Shown piece after piece: positions 9,742 to 18,286 of a stretch of DNA of 64,000 nt. Position 1 is the first letter of the stretch. Each line of letters starts with the position of its first letter. The translations under genes were made by a program, and so were the position numbers. The stretch comes from CAWGXZ01 sp963826695 (GTDB lineage: Bacteria; Pseudomonadota; Gammaproteobacteria; Burkholderiales; Burkholderiaceae_C): NCBI GenBank assembly GCA_963826695.1, contig CAWGXZ010000006.1, forward strand, positions 310,001-374,000. The letters run 5' to 3'. The notes under the pieces were generated by a model that saw only the letters and a list, made by a program, of their open reading frames with translations, was not told the DNA's origin and ran no database searches.

Positions 9742-10218
9742 ATGAAAGACATCGTTCAACACTCGCCCCCAACCACCTCCCGTGCATCTGCGAGAACCCG
9801 TCCCACGACCCGCCAGCAGGCCGACTACGTGCCGGCTTCCGAGGTTCGTGCGTTGCTTGCCAACAGCCTTGCCGCGCGACAGCAGCGGCTGGGTGCCGCC
9901 GACATGATCTCCACCGATGAAGCGGCGCAACTCGTGCAGACGACGCGCGTGACCATCAACGCCTGGATTGCCAAGGGCCGTGCCATCGGCCTAACGCAGA
10001 CCAAGCGAGGGTTTCGCATGCCGCGCTGGCAGTTCGAGCCGTTCATCTGGGACGCGCTGCCCCGGCTCTCGACGGCGCTCGGCACCGCCGAAGGCTGGGC
10101 GTTGCTGTCGTTCCTGGAGTCGCCTCACGGTGCCCTGAATGGCATCACACCGCGCCAGGCTATCGAGCAAGGTCAAATGGAAAAGGTGATCGCAATCGCA
10201 GAGCACGAGGGGAACTGA
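9742..10218 (+). CDS. Xre/MbcA/ParS-type antitoxin
   Basis: A 158-residue protein upstream of a RES toxin. The middle (about 55-100) contains a helix-turn-helix-like stretch, MISTDEAAQLVQTTRVTINA. The C-terminal half has the MbcA/ParS look, with an ESPHGALNG turn and PRQAIEQG; such domains bind and neutralise RES toxins. The N-terminus is polar and probably flexible. The start ATG follows AAAGGCTGGAG, a fair ribosome-binding site. The toxin gene starts 10 bp after the stop. As a DNA-binding antitoxin it probably represses this operon. Confidence 0.85.
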   Translation: MKDIVQHSPPTTSRASARTRPTTRQQADYVPASEVRALLANSLAARQQRLGAADMISTDEAAQLVQTTRVTINAWIAKGRAIGLTQTKRGFRMPRWQFEPFIWDALPRLSTALGTAEGWALLSFLESPHGALNGITPRQAIEQGQMEKVIAIAEHEGN

Positions 10219-10228
10219 ACCTCCTCTG

Positions 10229-10807
10229 ATGAAGTTCCTCGACCTTCAATACCTGCCGCCGATCACCCTGGCGGCATCGCAGACGGTCTACCGCGTCCAG
10301 CGCACCAAGGCTCGCCCGGGTGCAGTGTCCATCGGTCCATTGAAGATGGCACCGATTGGCGACATGTCCGGGCGCTTCGCTTTGGCCAACACCGAGACGG
10401 GATACTTCGCGGAGAGCCCCGAGACAGCTATCTACGAGACCCTGGTACGACGCGAAGCGGTTTCGCTCTCGGTCAGCAACGCATCTGCTCGGCAACTACT
10501 GTGCTTGCGAACGCTGCGACCGGTACACCTTCTCGACCTTCGACAGCATGCATCTTCCTGGCCGGTCCTCCAGTCGCTGCGCTTCTCGGCCACGCAGGAG
10601 ATTGCCGCAGGGGCGCTGGCGGCGGGGTTCCAAGGAATTGCCTACCGGTCTGCACAGCACTACGGGCAAGACTGCTTCGTCGTGTTCGGTGCCAGCGTCA
10701 AAGGCTTCAGGCTGGTCTGGCGCAAAGCCCTTGTGCTACCTGACGGCTCCATGCACCAAGCGCTAGCCACAGCCATCCTTGGAGGCCAGATCGTGATGGC
10801 GCCTTAG
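10229..10807 (+). CDS. RES-domain toxin
   Basis: A 192-residue RES-family protein. The family is named for Arg-Glu-Ser and works by degrading or transferring ADP-ribose from NAD+. Visible elements are YRVQRTKARP near the N-terminus, GRFALANTETGYFAESPETA (about 50-70, the conserved Arg/Gly and Tyr-Phe-Ala segment), the following AIYETLVRRE with the conserved Glu, and a late FQGIAYRSAQ. Together with the Xre-type antitoxin upstream it forms a two-gene type II module. It appears intact. Confidence 0.88.
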   Translation: MKFLDLQYLPPITLAASQTVYRVQRTKARPGAVSIGPLKMAPIGDMSGRFALANTETGYFAESPETAIYETLVRREAVSLSVSNASARQLLCLRTLRPVHLLDLRQHASSWPVLQSLRFSATQEIAAGALAAGFQGIAYRSAQHYGQDCFVVFGASVKGFRLVWRKALVLPDGSMHQALATAILGGQIVMAP

Positions 10808-11380
10808 GCACGAACGCCAGCTGGTCGACTGCTGCTTAGACCGCAGACCGCAGACCGCAGACCGCAGAGCGGGGAGGCGGTCCGTCACAGCAAGGCCTGC
10901 CTGCCGACGCCCTTGACCGCTTCACGTCGGAGAGCGGCGATTCGCACCTGCCCGGGTGGTTTCCGTGAGCGGCCGCGTAGTTCGCTCAGCGTAAGCTGGG
11001 CCAGCGCGAGCGACGGACCGCACCCGCTGCAGAGCCGTCGCTGACTCGCCGCGGTTTCCACGGACGCGCCGATCCCTTGCTGGGCGCCGATCTCGGAACA
11101 TCCGCTGCACACGCTCGAGGGCCCGCGCCCGACGGCCCGTTCAACCGCCAAGGTCTTGGCAAGAACCTGGCAACGCCTGGCAAGGAACGAGCGCACCGGA
11201 CGGCGCAATGCTGGCACTGGCACAGTCGCCCGAACGCGGCACAAACGCTGCACGGTGAGTTCAACGGCCTCCATGCCCCGCTGCGCCTTTCATCGCCCGC
11301 AAAACATGGAAGTTCCTGATGGCGCACCTCGGTGACAAGGTCGCGACCCGCCGACGGCGAGCTTGACGGGATCGTCCAAA
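10808..11380. other. Gene-free stretch between two toxin-antitoxin modules
   Basis: About 570 bp with frames on both strands but none recognisable. It contains the 7 bp tandem repeat listed separately and could be decayed mobile or gene remnants. Confidence 0.35.
10840..10867 (+). repeat. Four tandem copies of ACCGCAG
   Basis: The 7-mer ACCGCAG is repeated four times without interruption, just after the RES toxin stop and outside any gene I recognise. Confidence 0.85.
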
Positions 11381-11403
11381 TTGGATATCTTTAGGATATC
11401 CAA
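11381..11403. promoter_or_regulatory. Palindromic operator of the PemK-family module
   Basis: TTGGATATC (11381-11389) and GATATCCAA (11395-11403) are perfect inverted 9-mers with a 5-base spacer, 23 bp before the antitoxin ATG. The block is strikingly AT-rich for this genome and overlaps the expected core promoter. It is the likely autoregulatory operator bound by the antitoxin. Confidence 0.65.
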
Positions 11404-11425
11404 TGTCAATCAGCAGAATCATGTT

Positions 11426-11713
11426 ATGGCAACCCGTGGCTCAATCGATCAGATCGCGTTCCGTTACCGTCCGGAAGACAGCACGAGCGGCGTGACCCGC
11501 AGCACCGCCAAGCGGCTCGCGGAACACCTGGGCGTCGATGAGACCCAGGTCATTCATCTCGCTCTGCACGAGATGGCGGTCAAGCTGCTGCCCCAGTACG
11601 AAGCCGACGATGCGCCTCTGACGGCCGCCCAGCTTCGGCAGATCAAGAAGCGGGTACCCCAGGGCAAGAAGCAATCGGTGCGTTCGAGCCTTGTCGAGTT
11701 GCCGCCCGCATGA
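11426..11713 (+). CDS. Antitoxin of a PemK/MazF-type module
   Basis: A 95-residue protein (MATRGSIDQIAFRYRPEDST…). The middle, TRSTAKRLAEHLGVDETQVI, could be a small DNA-binding fold of ribbon-helix-helix type. The C-terminus (RVPQGKKQSVRSSLVELPPA) is polar and probably unfolded, as in antitoxins that wrap their toxin. Its stop overlaps the toxin ATG (ATGA), and it follows a palindromic operator. I identify it as the antitoxin mainly from this context. An upstream in-frame start at 11363 lies before the operator and is unlikely. Confidence 0.75.
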   Translation: MATRGSIDQIAFRYRPEDSTSGVTRSTAKRLAEHLGVDETQVIHLALHEMAVKLLPQYEADDAPLTAAQLRQIKKRVPQGKKQSVRSSLVELPPA

Positions 11714-12120
11714 CGTCGCGATGGTGGGGCGAGCCCACCGCCGGCGATATCGTCTGGTGCCACTTTCCCGACGACATCCATCCCCGCCCCAAGCCGAGAC
11801 CGGCCCTGATCCTGGCCGTCTTCGACGATGACGCGCCGCAGTTCACGGTGCGAGTGGCCTACGGCACCAGCCAGAAGACCACCACGTTGTACCGGGGCGA
11901 GTTCTCGATCCTGCGTGACATGAACCCCGCCGCGTACGAAGCCGCTGGCCTCAGCTACGACACGAAATTCGGCCTGCGGCAAGCCCTCGACCTGCCGTTC
12001 ACGACCGAATGGTTCTCGGTGCCACCGGCCGCGCCGCATGGCCAGACCCCGAAGTTGGGCACCCTGCATCCTTCCCTGGTCCGTGCCGTCCAGGCCGCGT
12101 TCCGAGCGGTCGCGGGATGA
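11710..12120 (+). CDS. PemK/MazF-like toxin
   Basis: A 136-residue protein with the PemK/MazF beginning GDIVWCHFPDD followed by RPALILAVFDD, which forms the SH3-like barrel of these mRNA endoribonucleases. The central VRVAYGTSQ continues the barrel. It overlaps the antitoxin by 4 bp at its start and the downstream oxygenase by 4 bp at its end, so the three genes form one coupled unit. RNase activity is inferred from the family. Confidence 0.82.
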   Translation: MTSRWWGEPTAGDIVWCHFPDDIHPRPKPRPALILAVFDDDAPQFTVRVAYGTSQKTTTLYRGEFSILRDMNPAAYEAAGLSYDTKFGLRQALDLPFTTEWFSVPPAAPHGQTPKLGTLHPSLVRAVQAAFRAVAG

Positions 12121-14501
12121 GTCCGACCAAAGCGCTGCTGTCGCCGATCCTGCTCGCGCTTGAAGGGGCAGTGGGACGGTCTTCACGACGATCCAGGGAT
12201 AAGGCCGCCAAAAGCGCGGACACGTTCTGCGTTGAAGGCCGCTTGCCGATCGATGCGTTGACGGTTTCGGTCAAGGACCACGGCCTGCTGTCCTGCCCCT
12301 TGCCGCCAGCGGCCGCGCAGGCGTTGCACGCAGCCAGCGCGCCGGCACGCCATGGCCGGCGCGACAAGACCATGCTGGACAAGCGCGTGCGCGATACCGG
12401 CGAGCTACACGCCGGCATGCTGGACCTTCGCTGGGCCGAAGGAGCCCGCGAAGCTCTGCAGGCAGAGGTCGCATCGGCGCTCGGGCTGAAGCAGATACAG
12501 GCGCGCCTGCACAACCTGCTCGTCTACGGCGAAGGGCAGTTCTTCAAACCGCATCAAGACACCGAAAAGCACCCCGGCATGGTGGCCACGCTGGTGCTGG
12601 TGTGGCCCTCGCCGCACATCGGTGGCGAGTTGGTCCTGCGCCATGGCAGCGAGCAGGCCCGCTTCGTCTCCCAACACCTGCAAGCCGACACGATCCGCTG
12701 GTTTGCCTTCTATGCCGACTGTCGGCACGAGGTGCTACCGGTCGCCGAGGGCTGGCGTGTCGTGCTCAGTTTCGACCTGGTGCTGCCAGCGCAGGACGCG
12801 ACGCCTCGCGCTCCAGTTCAGCCGGCCCTCGCGGACGCGCTGCATGAGCACTTCTTCCCCGCCTCCGGTCCGGCGCTGCGGCCCTGGGTGTTCCTGCTGG
12901 ACCACGAGTACACCGAGCGCGGTCTGCACTGGCCGCTGCTCAAGGGCGACGACAGGCCCCGAGTGGCCGCGCTCCGCGCCGCTGCCGAGGCGCTGGGCCT
13001 GACGGTTCATCTGGCCCTGGCCGAGGTCCACGAGCAATGGACCGCTGCCGTGGGCGGTGGTGGCCGTTGGCGTGGCCGAGGAGAACGGGACGGCCGGGGC
13101 AGTCGAGGAGACCCCGATCCCGACGAGCTCATCGAGCGCGGCATCGTGCTCAACCACTGGGTCGATGCCGACGATCGACCACTGCGCCGCGACGAGTTGC
13201 CGGTGGCCGACACCGACACCGCCAGCTTCAGCGAGACCGACGAGTCCTTCCTGGTCAACCAGGAGTACGAGGGCTACATGGGCAATTACGGCGAGACGCT
13301 GGACTACTGGTACCGCCGCGCGGCCCTGGTAATCCAGACCACGGTCGCCGAGCAGGCCGGGCGGTTCGTCTCCGACTTCGACGGGGCGCTGACTGACGCG
13401 CTGGCACTGGCCCGCCAACGCCGCGGCGACGAGCTGGCTGCACGCCTTCAGGCAGCGGCCAAGGCGCTGGACGCCCATAGCCGGCAGCGCGGCCGGGCGC
13501 TGTTCACCGCCTACAGCAAGTTGGCCGCCGCATTGCCCGACGCCGGACAGGCGCGCAGCGTCATGCAAGGATTCCGATGGGTCGAACTCGAGCGCGCCGA
13601 TGCGCGCGCGCTGGCCCGACTGTCGGCCCATCGCGGTGAGGCTTGGACCGAAGACATGATCGACACCTGGACCCAACCGGCCGACAGGTGGCACAACTCG
13701 CACTGGCGCTTGGACGACCCTCTCGAAAAGGATGGGGCTGCGGTCGGGCCTCCTTGGCCGCAGCCGCTGTCACCCTTTCTGGAGGCTGCCCTCGCCGCCA
13801 AGCTGAGCCATGCGTTGATCGATCGCATCCTGCTGCGTTGCCAGCAGGTGCTGGTCGCTGCCGATACTTCGCTCGCGCGGCTGTCACCTGCCAGTCGCTC
13901 GGCCAGCCTCGCACTGCGGCTGCAGGGTCTGGGCGACCTGGCCACGGCCTTGCGCCTGTCTTCCAATGTCGCCGAGTCGGTGGACCTCCTGGTCCATCAC
14001 GTCATGGCGCATCCGCTCCTTTACCCACTCAGGCGCATGCGGCCGCTGGTTCAGGCCTTGCCGGTGGGCAGCCCGGCTACCGCCGAGGCCCTGCGAGAAG
14101 CGGTGCTTGCAGCGCTGCGCAAGGCGCTCTCAACACCCGAGCGCAGTGCTGACGACCACACGCTGGACGAGATCGACTGGGTTTGCCGCTGTGCAGATTG
14201 CAGCGCAGTCATCCGCTGGGCAGAGTCGGCGAAGGTCCAGGCATTGACGCTGGCAATGCCCGAGGCTCGCCGACGGCATGTGCAGGAGTGCTTGTCGGCT
14301 GCGGCCGCGCCGCTCGTCTGCACGACGCTGCGCCAAGGGTCGCCGCACAAGCTGGTGATCGGCAAGGCAAGCAGCCTGCACAACAGCCGGCAGGCGCTTC
14401 GTCGGGAGTGGGAAGCCGAACTTGTCGCGATGGGCGGCGGCAGCCACGTGCCGCCCGATGTCGGTCCTGGCAAGCGCGGCCGCTCGACACACTCGGGATG
14501 A
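12117..14501 (+). CDS. Large 2OG-Fe(II) oxygenase-domain protein coupled to a toxin-antitoxin pair
   Basis: A 794-residue protein. The N-terminal third is a prolyl-4-hydroxylase-like double-stranded beta-helix: the iron-binding HxD lies in FFKPHQDTEK (His146, Asp148), the distal His in DCRHEVLPV (His204), and the 2-oxoglutarate Arg probably in EGWRVVLSFDL. The remaining ~500 residues are helical and not recognisable in detail. They end with a cysteine cluster CRCADC (690-695), an RRRHVQECL helix and SPHKLVIGKASS, a layout I associate with large, uncharacterised 2OG proteins of fungi. The start ATG overlaps the toxin stop by 4 bp. Substrate unknown; hydroxylation of a protein or nucleic acid is possible but not shown. 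Confidence 0.8.
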   Translation: MSPTKALLSPILLALEGAVGRSSRRSRDKAAKSADTFCVEGRLPIDALTVSVKDHGLLSCPLPPAAAQALHAASAPARHGRRDKTMLDKRVRDTGELHAGMLDLRWAEGAREALQAEVASALGLKQIQARLHNLLVYGEGQFFKPHQDTEKHPGMVATLVLVWPSPHIGGELVLRHGSEQARFVSQHLQADTIRWFAFYADCRHEVLPVAEGWRVVLSFDLVLPAQDATPRAPVQPALADALHEHFFPASGPALRPWVFLLDHEYTERGLHWPLLKGDDRPRVAALRAAAEALGLTVHLALAEVHEQWTAAVGGGGRWRGRGERDGRGSRGDPDPDELIERGIVLNHWVDADDRPLRRDELPVADTDTASFSETDESFLVNQEYEGYMGNYGETLDYWYRRAALVIQTTVAEQAGRFVSDFDGALTDALALARQRRGDELAARLQAAAKALDAHSRQRGRALFTAYSKLAAALPDAGQARSVMQGFRWVELERADARALARLSAHRGEAWTEDMIDTWTQPADRWHNSHWRLDDPLEKDGAAVGPPWPQPLSPFLEAALAAKLSHALIDRILLRCQQVLVAADTSLARLSPASRSASLALRLQGLGDLATALRLSSNVAESVDLLVHHVMAHPLLYPLRRMRPLVQALPVGSPATAEALREAVLAALRKALSTPERSADDHTLDEIDWVCRCADCSAVIRWAESAKVQALTLAMPEARRRHVQECLSAAAAPLVCTTLRQGSPHKLVIGKASSLHNSRQALRREWEAELVAMGGGSHVPPDVGPGKRGRSTHSG

Positions 14502-14613
14502 GCCGCATGGCTGTCGAAGTCCTGCGCCCGGACGCTCGCTCGGCACGGAAGCAGGATCCAGAGCGAGCTCCTGCAGCAGGTCGTCGGCGGTGCGGGCTAT
14601 GGGCAACGCTGGT

Positions 14614-15986
14614 TCAGGCGGGCTGGCCTTGGCGCGGCTTGCGGGCGTTGGCTGCCGGGGCCGTGCGGCTCGCCGCGAGGCGCTTGAGCAGTTCGGCGGC
14701 GGGCTCGTCGGCCGGGTCTTGCGGCACCAGCTCGCCGCGGAAGGCTTTGGCCAGCAGCGACGGGGTCAGGCGGTCGACGGCGGTCTGGGCTTGGGCGAGG
14801 CGGGCTTCCAGGCGGTCGGCGAAGGCGAAGAGGGTTTCGACGCGGCGGACGATTTCGGTTTGCTCCTCCGGTGAGCGGCAAAGGAATTGGCAAGTGCACG
14901 CGAGATCGCCTGTGTGAGATCTTGCTAGATGCCGGCTGCTCGTACGTGCGCAGAGTCATCGATCTGGCCGCGCACGAGTCGCCGCCGTACCCACGCGGCT
15001 TTGAGATAATCGGCAATTGAGCAGTTCCGGCGCGCGACGCGAATTCGAATCAGCGTGTCAGGGAAGGCTATTGGTTCCAACGGTTCTTCGCGGATCCAAC
15101 GCACCGCGCCCCGACGAAGTCGCGACCTGCCATTGCCACGAGCTACGACAGCAGGTCGCCTGGCACTGGATCACGGTGGCGATCAACCTTGATCCGCTTC
15201 TCCAATCGCCGCGCCATTGCTCTCACGAGAGCTTAATCGACACTCTCGCCGAGCGATGCGCGACGCAGTACTCTGAGTTCACTTCCAGCAACCACAGACT
15301 TCCGCGATTGCGGAGCGGTCTCCTGCGCAGAGCAGCGTCAGCGTTCAACCTTGCGGTAGCCGCACGCCAGTCCTCCGGTCAACCGCCCCGACGTAGCGGC
15401 GGCGAGGACGGATTGGCGGAAGCGTTTGAGCAGCGGGGCGACGCGGGCCAGGCGGTCGCGGCAGGCGTCCACGCGGGCGAGCACGGTGTCGAGTTTGTCG
15501 GCGATGCGTTGCTGCTCGGCGAGCGGCGCGACCGGCACCGGGAACGCGCGAACATCTTTGGATCTCGACGGCTGGATAGCAGCGCGCCCTGAACAAGCGC
15601 ACTCATGGTCTCGACAAAGCCTGAGGTGCGTACGAGGTAGTAAAGCCAGCGCGTATCTATTCCAGGGGCACGGAGTACATCGAAACCTGTCGACGCAGAT
15701 ACATGCCCATCGAACTCTTCAGTGACCAACGCGACCGCATTGAGATTCGGGCGAGTCATCGAAACCAATGTGTCGCCAGCTCGGATCCAATCTGCGATGC
15801 CCTTGACGGAGCGTCTCTCCGCCAACAAGCGCTGCGACGCAGAGATATCGCTTCGTTCCTCGATCGACGGCCTGCAAGTGTCGACTCATAGACGAGCTCC
15901 TGCTCGGCTTGCCGGTTCAACTGCCTCCGTCGGGACACACAGCATCCCGAGATCGACCGTGCACCAAGTCCTGACGGCAATGACAT
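14614..15986 (-). CDS. hsdS: Type I restriction-modification specificity subunit HsdS (many frame breaks)
   Basis: HsdS sets the DNA target of the type I enzyme through two target-recognition domains separated by conserved helices. Pieces are visible in order but in changing frames: MSLPSG then WCTVDLGMLCVPTEAVEP (start), IRAGDTLVSMTRPNLNAVAL and LYYLVRTSGF (TRD1), LAEQQRIADKLDTVLARVDA then SVLAAATSGRLT (central spacer), WIREEPLEPIAFPDTLIRIR (TRD2), and PEEQTEIVRRVETLFAFADR to RKPRQGQPA (end). At least four frame changes occur. Order and spacing are complete, so I read it as a full-length gene with indel errors, though real decay cannot be excluded. Its ATG overlaps the inferred hsdM stop (TGATG). 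Confidence 0.82.
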
Positions 15987-17443
15987 CAAGCGCCACCTCC
16001 TCGCCCAACTCGGCCAAGATCGCCTCCAGCTCGGCCAGCGCCCCGTTCAATTCGTCGACCGCCTCCCGCGCCAGCACCGCCGGCTCCGGCAAGTCCGCCG
16101 CGTCCTCCGCGCTGTCGTCCTTCAGCCAGCTGATGTCCAGGCTGTCGCCGCGCGCCTTCACCGCCTCGCGGCTGAAGCAGCGGAAGCGCCCGCTCTCGCC
16201 TTCGTCGGTGCGCTCACTGCCGTCCGTTCGCATCTTCCCCATACGCCGCCTCGAAGGCACTGAAGTGCCCGCGCGTCAGCGGCGTGCGCTTGCCGAACTT
16301 CGGCATGTTGGCGCGCAGGTCGTAGACCCACACCGCCTTGGTGCTGCCGGTGGCGGCGGCGCTCACCTTCTGGAAGAACAGCACGTTGGTCTTCACGCCC
16401 TGGGCGTAGAAGATGCCGGTGGGCAGGCGCAGGATGGTGTGCAGGTTGCACTTGTCCATCAGGTCGCGGCGGACGTCGGCGCCGACGCCGGCCTCGAACA
16501 GCACGTTGTCGGGCAGCACCACCGCGGCACGACCGCCGTCCTTCAGATGGCGCACGATGTGCTGAAGGAAGGCGAGCTGCTTGTTGCTGGTGGCGTAGGT
16601 CAGGTCGTCGCGCGTCGGGCCGCCGCCGCCCTTGGCGGTGCCGAACGGCGGGTTGCTGAGGACGATGTCGGCCTTCGGCAATGCGCTGCCGGCGCTGCCG
16701 AGCGTGTTGCCCAGGTGCACCACGCCTTCGGCATCGCCTTCCATGCCGTGCAGCAGGCAGTTCATCAACGCCAGGCGCCGCGTGCTGCTCACCAGCTCCA
16801 TGCCCAGGTAGGCGCGGGTGCGCTGGAAGGTCCGCTGCGCCTCGCTCAGGTCGTAGAGCTGGTCGGTGCGCGCCTTGATGTAGCTGTCGGCGGCGATCAG
16901 GAAGCCGGCGGTGCCGGCGGCCGGGTCCTGGACGGTCTCGCCGGGCTGCGGCTTGACGAGCGCGACGATGCTGTCGATCAGCGGGCGCGGCGTGAAGTAC
17001 TGGCCGGCGCCGCTCTTGGTCTCGCTGGCGTTCTTCTCGAGCAGGCCTTCGTACAGGTCGCCCAGGCCGTCCTTGGCGGCGCTGAACCAGTCGATGCCGT
17101 CCAGGCTCCTGATCAGCTGCTCCAGGTGGCGCGCTTCCTTCAGGCGGGTCTGCGCGTCGGCGTAGATGGCGGCGATCAGCGGGTCGTCGCTGCGGCTCAG
17201 TTTCAGCAGCGTCTCGCGGTAGTGGTTCAGCAGGTTCAGGCCGCTCAGGCCCGACAACGTCGACCAGCGCGCGTACTCGGGCAGCTTGTGCTCGGCCAGG
17301 ATGCCGCTGGCCTTGTTCTCGTGCTCCATCTTGATGAAGAGCAGCAGCACCAGCTCGGTCACGTAGTCGCTGTAGTTGATGCCGTCGTCGCGCAGCACGT
17401 CGCAAAGGTTCCAGAGCTTCTGGACGATGTCGTTTTGGTTCAT
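15986..17443 (-). CDS. hsdM: Type I restriction-modification methyltransferase HsdM (frame breaks near the end)
   Basis: N6-adenine methyltransferase subunit. Residues 1-409 are in one frame from MNQNDIVQKLWNLCDVLRDD, with the HsdM helical N-terminus, the SAM motif DPAAGTAGFL and the catalytic NPPF (in VLSNPPFGTAK). The frame then changes near 16215-16225 and the C-terminal tail continues (SGRFRCFSREAVKARGDSLD, then DISWLKD and a helical ELEAILAEL). A second change near 15990-16010 is needed to reach the TGA at 15986-15988 that overlaps the hsdS ATG. Expected length is about 485 residues. Confidence 0.9.
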
Positions 17444-17464
17444 GGGTTCTATCGGTTCGAGGGT

Positions 17465-17896
17465 TCAGTCTTCGAACCAGTTGGCCAGCTGCAAGCCGGG
17501 GCGGCCTTCGAAGTCGCGCGTGTTGCGGGTGACGAGGGTCAGGCCATTGGCAATGGCGATGGCGGCGACCTCGCTGTCGGGGTGATCGATGGGCCTGCCT
17601 GAAGAATCGGCCTGGGCACGCAGGGCGGCCTGGATGCCGGCAGCGCGTGTGTCGAGCGGCAAGATGGGCAGCCGCAAGACGGTGTCCTGCAGATAGTCGC
17701 CCAGCCGGTCGCGGCGCCGGCCGTGAGCCATGCGCAGCCAGCCGTAGTTCAGCTCCTGCCAGGCGGTGACGGGAAGCGCGATGGTTGCGTGGTGCTCCCG
17801 AAAGCGTTCAAGCACGCGCAGGGCCGGCGCCGGGCGCAAGGGCTCGGCCAGGATGTTGGTGTCCAGCAGCCAGCGCGCTCCGATCGCCAGGCTCAC
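17465..17896 (-). CDS. vapC: VapC-like PIN-domain toxin
   Basis: A 143-residue PIN-domain ribonuclease. Acidic metal-binding positions are visible: Asp in WLLDTNILAEP (about residue 12), Glu in AWQELNYG (about 48), Asp in PDSEVAAIAIANG (about 106) and the final LVTRNTRDFEG (Asp near 129). It starts inside the end of the antitoxin gene (4 bp overlap), the usual vapBC order. The pair sits between hsdR and hsdM on the same strand, so loss of the locus would also remove the antitoxin. Confidence 0.9.
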   Translation of the reverse strand: MSLAIGARWLLDTNILAEPLRPAPALRVLERFREHHATIALPVTAWQELNYGWLRMAHGRRRDRLGDYLQDTVLRLPILPLDTRAAGIQAALRAQADSSGRPIDHPDSEVAAIAIANGLTLVTRNTRDFEGRPGLQLANWFED

Positions 17897-18216
17897 GGGC
17901 CGTTGTCCTCGGCGATATCGTCGGTCCAGCTGACCGGGCGCAGTGGGCGGCGGTCGCGCACGTCGGCAAACGGGTCCACGTAGGTGCCGTTGCGGTCTTC
18001 GTCTTCCAGCTCTGCCGCGTAGCGCTCACGCCAGGTCATCAGCGCCGAAAAGAAGTCCTTCGGCCCGCCTTGCAGGCGCTGATATTGCGCCACTGACATC
18101 AACACCCCAGCGGGTTCACCGTGGCGGCTGATGGTGATGGGCTCTTCGCGAACCTCCAGTTTCTTGAGCGTTTCAGCCAGGTGGGCGCGAACCTCGCTGT
18201 AGGGAATGCTGTCCAT
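17893..18216 (-). CDS. vapB: Phd/YefM-type antitoxin
   Basis: A 107-residue Phd/YefM-family antitoxin. The N-terminus MDSIPYSEVRAHLAETLKKL and the following EEPITISRHGEPAGVLMS are the family's DNA-binding domain. The C-terminal tail, rich in Asp/Glu/Arg, would bind the PIN toxin. The ATG at 18216 fits the family; a GTG at 18228 would add four residues. A perfect palindrome just upstream is the likely operator. Confidence 0.9.
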   Translation of the reverse strand: MDSIPYSEVRAHLAETLKKLEVREEPITISRHGEPAGVLMSVAQYQRLQGGPKDFFSALMTWRERYAAELEDEDRNGTYVDPFADVRDRRPLRPVSWTDDIAEDNGP

Positions 18217-18234
18217 CGGCGCCTCCACGTCAGA

Positions 18235-18257
18235 TTTGTACGTTTAAATTGTACAAA
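18235..18257. promoter_or_regulatory. Palindromic operator upstream of vapBC
   Basis: TTTGTAC (18235-18241) and GTACAAA (18251-18257) are exact inverted 7-mers with a 9-base AT-rich spacer, 18 bp upstream of the antitoxin ATG and overlapping a plausible promoter. Autoregulation by the Phd/YefM-type antitoxin is inferred from the family. Confidence 0.65.
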
Positions 18258-18286
18258 TGCGTGCGAAGTGAACCCCCTCTCAGCCA

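Noticed and set aside
9558..9752. A 64-residue minus-strand frame (LRLLTFWEKKKAFTHRT…)
   Set aside because: It overlaps the promoter and start of the RES-Xre module. It looked vaguely like a repeated spurious sequence, but I could not support it as a gene or repeat.
10840..10867. Tandem ACCGCAG repeats as a CRISPR or iteron array
   Set aside because: Units are 7 bp without spacers and only four copies; no cas or rep gene is near.
10885..11327. Two overlapping Cys/Arg-rich minus-strand frames between the toxin-antitoxin modules
   Set aside because: No family resemblance, no ribosome-binding site, and the cysteine spacing does not form a recognisable zinc motif.
14614..15986. hsdS as a genuine pseudogene
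   Set aside because: All parts are present in order and spacing, and the same type of one-base insertion breaks essential dnaA, so error is the simpler reading. Not fully excluded.
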